Source: Amoebophrya sp. AT5.2 | Lineage: Eukaryota; Sar; Dinophyceae; Syndiniales; Amoebophryaceae | Assembly: GCA_005223375.1 (NCBI GenBank) | Contig: RXOD01004243.1 | Span: forward strand, 1-25,416 | Direction of reading: 5' to 3' | DNA length: 25,416 nt | Part shown: positions 20,071 through 25,416 of the stretch, piece by piece | Layout of the letters: the number at the start of each line of letters is the position of its first letter | How positions within the stretch are numbered: the stretch's first letter is position 1 | The notes under the pieces: generated by a model | The model's input: the letters and a program-made list of their open reading frames with translations, nothing else | What the model was told of the DNA's origin: nothing | Database searches by the model: none | Position numbers and translations under genes: made by a program

Positions 20071-23000
20071 CTACCGCTGCCATTGCTGTGTTGGGCGTCT
20101 CACCCCCACGATGCCGGCGTAGCGCAGCGTCCACTTCTCCTTTTTACTGTGATACGGAATGCTCGTGAGTACATCCCGTGCGAGGACCCGAGCGGGAGAC
20201 TTTGACCTTCGCTTTCCTTCACCATTACGACCGTGGTTTAGATTATTTTTCAACTGTAATATTCTCTTCCACTGCTTTTTGTGTATCATCACCGTCGGCA
20301 GGAGTCCGGCGTCATCCTTGTCGTCGTCGTGCATGCCCTGCACTGGCTTACAGGTTGGTTTTTTACATAATTCAAAAACCATAACTCAAAACCCGGAGGA
20401 GTTATGTAGCGACCCGCGCAGCGAACAGCCGCAGCGAAGCAACCGCGCAGCGTAGCCACCAAGGGTCCTCGCCGAGATGCCCGCACTGCTTCCCTAGTCC
20501 AGTGCTTGTTTGAAATATGTCGCCAGGAGCCAGCTTCTGAGATACATGGGCAAGCCCCTCGACCAAATCCACGAACAGCATGCCCGCCGCTGCTCATCAC
20601 AGTGGTACGGCATGGCTCGCGCGTGAATTGATGGCAACCTCGGACGGCCTCACATCTGACAGAAACACATATTTCAAAAACATAATTCGTAACACCCCAA
20701 CTCGTCGAGATCTGTCCAACGCAATCCAGATCTGCGGCTCCCCAGCATTTTCAAATGGCAACGCTCGAAAGTGCGGCGCGCAACGCGTTGCGCGAACGCA
20801 ATGCGTCACCTGCCGCGGAGGCGTCACGACCGTGAAAAAGCGGGCGCGATGGGTCCCAAGCTATACGCCTCTGGCCCGAGTCGGACCCAGCTGGAGCGAG
20901 TGGCGCAGCCTTTCTGTGCTTGCAAAAGCAAGCACAAAACGCGCCGAGCCTGGCAGCGCCAGCTCTCCCTTGCAAGCACATTGCCCAGACTACATTGCAC
21001 AACCTCCGAGTACGTAGCCACACCCCCAACGCCTGGCCAGCTCCAATAGCTCCAGACAGCTCCCGCCCCTGGTCGTCATTTGGCACAGCTTGGCGCGCGT
21101 GCTTTCCTCGACGCGTTGCGACGCGCTGCACCGCACAAAGCCGAAAAGCCATCGCACAGCTCCCGACTGCGCAAGGCCTGCGCGCGAATGGGTGCGCGAC
21201 TGTACGATCTGCAGCAACCGCGGGCGCGCGACCATGGGCATGGTGGCCCTATCGTCGATATGTACTGCTGGTGCTCAAATTTAGCCGCATTCTGGGAAGA
21301 TGGCTGCCGACGCGATATGTCTCCCCCAGGGCCATCTGGCTGGATGGCTCTGCGCAGCCGCGGCGTTCGCCCGGAAATGCGTTGGGGGGGTCCCATCATA
21401 AATCAAAGAAAAATGCATAATTTGTACCGTTTTGGGGGTAGTGTACATAGCCTCTTAACACTACCCAAACTCAGGAATTATGCGCATCATGTCTTTTCTT
21501 TGAATTATGCAAAAAACCGATCGTTTTCTCAATAGCAAAAACCATAATTCCTAGCAGTATAATTCTTAAATTTGACGTTTTTTGACCCCCGCGAGGTACC
21601 TCGAAAAGTGGCCCAAAAATGCGTCCGCTCGGAAGACCCCAAGAACTCCGTTTTTAAATTATGGGGTCGCGGCGTTTTGAAATTATGCGCGCGCCATCTG
21701 ATCGGTCCGGGTTGACCTGGCGCACGACGAGCAGGCCGCGACTGCCTGTGGGCAAGTGTGGCCGTCCATAACGGCCGCCAGGTGAGGCACGATATAGATG
21801 AGTCAGTCCCTGCCAGCTCTCGGCAGAATTATGGGCAAGCCATAGTGAGCGAAGCAACCACGGAAATAGCGGCCGCAGCGCCCTTCGCCACAAGTCGAGG
21901 ACCAGCCCACCAACGCGCATCGGAGAGCGTTGGCATTTGTGCCAACATAGCCATGGCGCGAGAGAGTCCGCGCGACGTCTCCGCTAGCACTGGGGTGCGG
22001 CTTTGGGAAGGCTTGGACGAAGTGCGACACAAGTGCTAGCCCATTCAACGACCAGACACGAGATCATTTATATCGGTGCACGGCCGAATCCAACTCCATG
22101 GGAAGGATGCGCAAAAGCGGGCGGGACCCCTGGATGTTGGAAGATCAAGCGAAGGGATGGGGCGCTCGTGTTCCACCTTGCGTCACCATGGAGAGCCGCT
22201 GGCCACACAATGCCAGAGGGAGGGCCGGCGGAGATCCTCCTAGGAACACTGACGAGAGCGCCCAAAGCTGAGACTCGCGAAAGCAACTGGGCCCGGCGAG
22301 AGGTGAGGGGCGCACTCCGCCACAAACTCGATCGGCATGCCATCCGTGCGAGCTGCAGTCTCGGCATGAGCGCACATATTTCAGAGCGCAAGCCTTACAG
22401 ACACGGCGGCGAGCCGACCGAGACCCATAGCACATTCCGCGAACAGCATCCGCACTGTTCGCACGAGCGCCAAACGCGGAGGCGCAAGTCCGAGCTTGGG
22501 CGCTTGATTTATGAATTATGCCTAGTCGCAAGGCCTACCTTTGTGAGCAGACTCGGAGCCAGCCTGCAACAGCCTCCAGCCAGAGGCGTCGCGCTCTGTG
22601 GACGCAGACGCAGCACGTCAGCGGCCTCGTCGAGCACGCTCATAAATCATAACAGAAAGCCCAAAAGTCGGGTTTTGAATTATGCCAGGAATTATGCAAA
22701 AAACCAAGCTGTAACTGGCGCCCCGATTTTTCCAATGCCCTCCCCGTGCGCGGACACAAACCGCGGCGACTCCCCCCCAGCGAGCTCGTGATGACTCCCG
22801 ACCCACACAGTGTTTTCCTCGTCTTCTTCAACCGGTGGTCTTTGCAACAGGCCTTGTACAACTACAGCTTCGTGCTCTTCCTCTTCTCCTCCTGACGTAC
22901 TGGTGCTTTCCCTAGTAGGTCGAGGGATTTGTTTTCTTGGTCCCACTTCAACCTCTTCGTCGACGTCTTCTTTTCCGAAAAGAACTTTTCCACCATTTTT

Positions 23001-23270
23001 CAACATTAAGAACGCCAGGCGGTCCTGATCTACGACGTAGGCTCCCGGCGCCACGATTACCGCCCACTTGCACTTTAGCTTCACGGGCACTCTGTCACCG
23101 TAGGAGAAGATCCGGAAGAGGGCGGAGTAGTCGGGTTTGGAAACAGACTGGAACACGTGGTGAAACCGGCCGCCGACCGCTTCAAGCGACAGGTTGGCCG
23201 CGATGTACTCCTGCGCACGCCGCCTCGCGCGCTCCAGTTCTTGAGACGATAAACCCTGGAGAGATAACAT
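20071..23270 (-). CDS. Unidentified protein gene split by a 2.37-kb element
   Basis: I do not recognise the family. Exon A, 23270-22716, encodes 185 residues from the ATG of MLSLQGLSS. It has a helix QELERARRRAQEYIAANL, a compact mixed block (SALFRIFSYGDRVPVKLKCK, then WAVIVAPGAYVVDQDRLAFL) and an acidic Glu-rich linker. Without splicing the frame would run into the element and stop at once. Exon B begins at 20337 (or 20343) and ends with a stop at 20071; it encodes a basic stretch with MIHKKQWKRIL and SIPYHSKKEKWTLRYAG. Exon A ends and exon B begins in phase 0, and the total is about 273-275 residues. A CTCCAG acceptor-like site lies five codons after the ATG, so the true start might be in an upstream exon. 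The final residues are uncertain because a donor-like GTGAGA occurs near the end. Joining rests on frame, repeats and splice motifs, not on homology. Confidence 0.55.
20349..20395 (+). repeat. Left terminal inverted repeat of the 2.37-kb element
   Basis: 47 bases matching the right end in reverse complement. The first 25 bases differ at only two positions; a 7-base patch here replaces 5 bases in the other copy, and the last 15 bases differ at one. Confidence 0.85.
21502..21518. repeat. Internal copy of the terminal repeat core
   Basis: The 17 bases GAATTATGCAAAAAACC are identical to 22689-22705 in the right terminal repeat and lie in the same orientation. This points to a nested or composite structure, with an older element end inside the larger one. 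Confidence 0.75.
22669..22713 (-). repeat. Right terminal inverted repeat of the 2.37-kb element
   Basis: 45 bases, reverse complement of the left end. The host coding frame from exon A runs into it and ends at a TAA within 20 bases, showing that the element interrupts the gene. Confidence 0.85.
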
Positions 23271-24119
23271 TTTTAGAGAGCGAGACAAAAGCTGGGCGGA
23301 ATAGTTATACGGTGCGCATGCATCCCATACATTCCCAGCTCCCCGCTCTATCACATCTGACGCACTGCCACACTTGGCGGCACAATGCTACGCGTATGGA
23401 TAAGCATCCGGCTACGCACTAAACTGGCCGCGGCGATGCTCCTCGTGCCCTAGTATCGCTAGGCGCCGTATTTGGCTAATGGAAGGACGGCAAGGGGGGG
23501 CCGAGTCCCCCGGCCAGATTGTTCGCGAGGACGAGCAACGCAATGACGTTGGTTCCGACCGTGCTGCAGCATTGCTCATAAGACCACGCCCCCAAAGAGA
23601 TGCGCTGCAAATCCTTTCGCGCAATCTCCTTGCTGCCGAAAAGCAAAAGCAACCGCCGAAAGCCCACGCTGAGTGAGCGGCCTTGTTTCAAGTCCTCGAA
23701 ACCCATAAGCACGACCCAAAATCAAGATGCCGAATGTTCTGGGTCACCGCGGCGCCAGCAACCAACGAACTACCGCAACAAGCGCGGCACCACGCGGCGC
23801 CGCTTTGCCAATGCCGCCAGATCGAAGCAGTTGGCGCGCTGGCAATTCGTTTTGCCGTCCAGCTGTAGGCCCGCACGCACACTCGGCCCGCAAGCTGGCG
23901 CCATCGAGTGAAGTGGTGCAAGAGACACCAAGACCAGCGGGCGCAAGTGAAAACCACGAGGAAACCCGATGGCGAAGCGTCGCAGCCATGCCGGCACGCA
24001 TGAGCGCCCCTTGGTTGTCAGGAAAACGAGCGGAAGTCGGCACAATCTGCAAAGGCAGTGGAGCGGCAGTCCGTCAAGATCAACCAGAGACGCCTGCTCG
24101 CACCTAGGACGCGAACTCC
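23271..24119. other. Region without a recognisable gene
   Basis: GC-rich sequence upstream of the unidentified gene. Open frames on both strands are short, lack domains and have no splice support. It may hold the promoter of that gene near 23271-23400. Confidence 0.4.
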
Positions 24120-24522
24120 TCACACGCTTGTGAATGCCACACCTGCTCACACGCGTGTGAGGCCAAAATGGAGCCCAAAAAAAGTCAAACGAAAGTCAAA
24201 CGAAAGTCAAACCGAACGCCAAACGAGAGTCAAAAAAAGTCGAAACGAACGCGAATTTTTTCAAAAAATTCACATCTTCAAAAAACCACTCGCCGACCTG
24301 TGAATTTCACAGACGTGTGAACCCCGATGCTGTGGTGGTTTGTCACAGCATTGTGAACGCCCTGTGAATTCACTTGTGTGAAAGTGAGCACTTTTGAAGA
24401 CGTCCTCACACGCTTGTGAGTTCGCGTTCGTTTGACTTTCGTTTGACTTTCGTTGGGGTTTTTTGGGGCTCCACTTTGGCCTCACACGCGTGTGAGCAGG
24501 TTTGGCATTCACAAGCGTGTGA
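24120..24522. repeat. Fold-back element with roughly 95-base inverted arms
   Basis: The left arm (about 24120-24217) and right arm (about 24425-24522) are inverted copies. Both read from the outside TCACACGCTTGTGAATGCC, then a CCTGC, a second dyad, GAGGCCAAA(A/G)TGGAGCCC, then runs of AAACGAAAGTC. A loop of about 200 bases separates them. No coding sequence is seen. It resembles a miniature inverted-repeat or fold-back transposable element; clear flanking duplications were not found. Confidence 0.8.
24120..24522. repeat. Seven copies of the dyad TCACA-N4-TGTGA
   Basis: Copies at 24120-24133, 24147-24160, 24307-24320, 24343-24356, 24406-24419, 24482-24495 and 24509-24522. All have exactly four spacer bases (CGCT, CGCG, GACG, GCAT, CGCT, CGCG, AGCG). 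Three lie outside the inverted arms, in the loop or at its edge, so the motif is not explained only by the arms being copies of each other. Confidence 0.88.
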
Positions 24523-24594
24523 GACGTAATCGGCACTCCTCGGGCTGGCCAGCAACAGATGCTCGCGCGACGGACGTAATCGCTCCCCGCTGCA

Positions 24595-24660
24595 AAAATG
24601 CTTATTTTCTACCGTTTTCGCTCCACAACCTCCCAAAAATAACAATTTTTTCTGCTGCGG
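24595..24660. repeat. AT-rich module, diverged copy 1
   Basis: On the minus strand it reads GTTATTTTTGGGAGGTTG and later GAAAATAAGCATTTTTGC. Its two ends are roughly inverted to each other, and it resembles the module at 24888-24950 in the same orientation. Confidence 0.5.
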
Positions 24661-24887
24661 ACCATTTCGTTTTCGCGGGTCCGTTGTGGATGCGAAGCTG
24701 TTGGAAACAAAGGCGCATCGCAATGCCTTCGCCGAAGGGCGCGGGCTCCTGCGAGAACACGTCACGCGCTGGCCCCAGCGCGCAGATGCTTCCATGAAAC
24801 AACACCGCCACGGCCACCCACGAAGAAGCAAGCCGGCGGCGAGTCTCTGGCCGCCTGCCATCCATGCCCTCTACGAGCAGCAACCGC

Positions 24888-24950
24888 GAGAAAACTGTCA
24901 TTTTCGGCACCCTGTACCCCGAAACTACCGAAAATGATGATTTTCTGTTT
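24888..24950. repeat. AT-rich module, diverged copy 2, with hairpin
   Basis: GAAAACTGTCATTTTCGG on the left pairs with CCGAAAATGATGATTTTC on the right at 15 of 18 positions, giving a hairpin. It is a diverged direct copy of 24595-24660. Confidence 0.6.
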
Positions 24951-25416
24951 GCTAACCTCGTTCAATCATCACAAAGCCCCCGAGCGAGCCTCAACAGCTT
25001 CAAGATCAACAACGGCCATCCATCGCCACGCACAGAGACAAACAGCGGGCCGCTTGAACTAGGACCCGACGAGGCCGCAACAGACATTGTTTGCCAAATC
25101 TCAACGCGCCCAAAAAAATTAGTGGGCTGCCGCTGCTAACCCATCACGCCTCGCCAATCATAATCAATGAGGGCGAAGCGTAACAACACCTACCCGAGAC
25201 AGAATGCCCCCATCTCCTGTCCCTGTGGCTGTGTTTTCCCGAAGCAGCGCGCCACCTTTTGGCGCCCCTCCGCTCGGGCACGATGCAGACAGCGGGCGCC
25301 TTCAGAGGCGACGCGTTGCGCCTGACATGAGACCGGACGAAGGCGTTCGCCCCACTTTTGTTCGTCTTTTGTTTCGCTCTTGTTGGTCTTTTTCACTCCA
25401 TGGATTATCGTCATAA
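24951..25416. other. Right end of the window, no recognisable gene
   Basis: Short open frames on both strands reach the end of the window without domains or splice signals. A partial gene entering from beyond the window cannot be excluded. Confidence 0.35.

Larger units (their letters stand above)
20348..22713. mobile_element. 2366-bp inverted-repeat element with target-site duplication, within an intron
   Basis: The ends are inverted copies reading inward TACAG(G/C)TTGGTTTTTT(A/G)C and then ATAATTC, then after a 5-7 base variable patch ATAA(C/T)TCAAAACCCG. The left copy is 20349-20395, the right 22713-22669. The direct repeat ACTGGC (plus strand) flanks it at 20342-20347 and 22714-22719. 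On the minus strand the host frame reads CCA/GTT at the right edge and CAG/GGC at the left, so GT-AG splicing removes it in frame; exact excision of the element plus one repeat is in frame too. Open frames inside show no transposase signature, so it is probably non-autonomous. The inner sequence is GC-rich except for many copies of AATTATG. Confidence 0.78.

Noticed and set aside
22003..22791. Plus-strand open frame of 262 codons, mostly within the 2.37-kb element, as a possible transposase
   Set aside because: No catalytic acidic motif, zinc ligands or helicase motif; it runs through the terminal repeat into host exon A on the wrong strand.
24155..24175. CCATTTTGGC on the minus strand, resembling the core of the dinoflagellate spliced leader
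   Set aside because: The rest of the leader and a following donor are missing, and the right arm copy has CCACTTTGGC, so it belongs to the fold-back arm.
24120..24522. Dyads as a CRISPR array or bacterial CRP sites
   Set aside because: Spacing between dyads is irregular and the spacers are not unique equal-length units; the half-sites have the opposite order and spacing to CRP sites, and the host is eukaryotic.

Overview
The window looks like nuclear DNA of a unicellular eukaryote. It holds six protein genes or gene parts, all on the minus strand. Several are split by short GT-AG introns that I placed from splice motifs, codon phase and protein family fit. The proteins have long Ser/Thr/Ala/Gly-rich insertions between conserved blocks. 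One-strand gene order, fairly high GC, vWA-Vint and RING-CH proteins, and transposon-like elements with terminal inverted repeats sitting exactly at introns together suggest an alveolate, possibly a syndinian dinoflagellate such as Amoebophrya. That placement is an inference of modest confidence; no rRNA or organelle gene is present to test it.

Layout, left to right (transcription runs right to left): an unidentified 3' gene part (93-659); a VAC14 homologue (1047-5231, three exons); a probable RING-CH protein with a split zinc-binding motif (5838-8795); an unidentified coiled-coil, low-complexity protein (9653-12060, two exons); an EBP2 ribosome-biogenesis homologue (13114-14593, three exons); a vWA protein with a C-terminal Vint (Hint-type) autoprocessing domain (16283-19270, two exons); and an unidentified gene (20071-23270) interrupted by a 2.37-kb element. 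From about 23.3 kb to the end I see no gene, only inverted repeats and dyads.

The main discovery is two intron-sized DNA elements. A 494-bp element in VAC14 (3919-4412) and a 2366-bp element (20348-22713) each have roughly 40-47 bp terminal inverted repeats and are flanked by a 5- or 6-bp direct repeat resembling a target-site duplication. In both cases exact loss of the element plus one duplicated copy keeps the host reading frame, and so does a GT-AG splice using nearby sites. This is the behaviour expected of introners, mobile elements that create introns. The two families do not share terminal sequence. A third structure, at 24120-24522, is a fold-back element carrying seven copies of the dyad TCACA-N4-TGTGA.

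The genes do not form a pathway. VAC14 scaffolds PI(3,5)P2 synthesis, EBP2 acts in 60S ribosome assembly, the RING-CH protein probably ubiquitinates at membranes, and the vWA-Vint protein probably self-cleaves. The window is an ordinary gene run with an accessory, repeat-rich right end.
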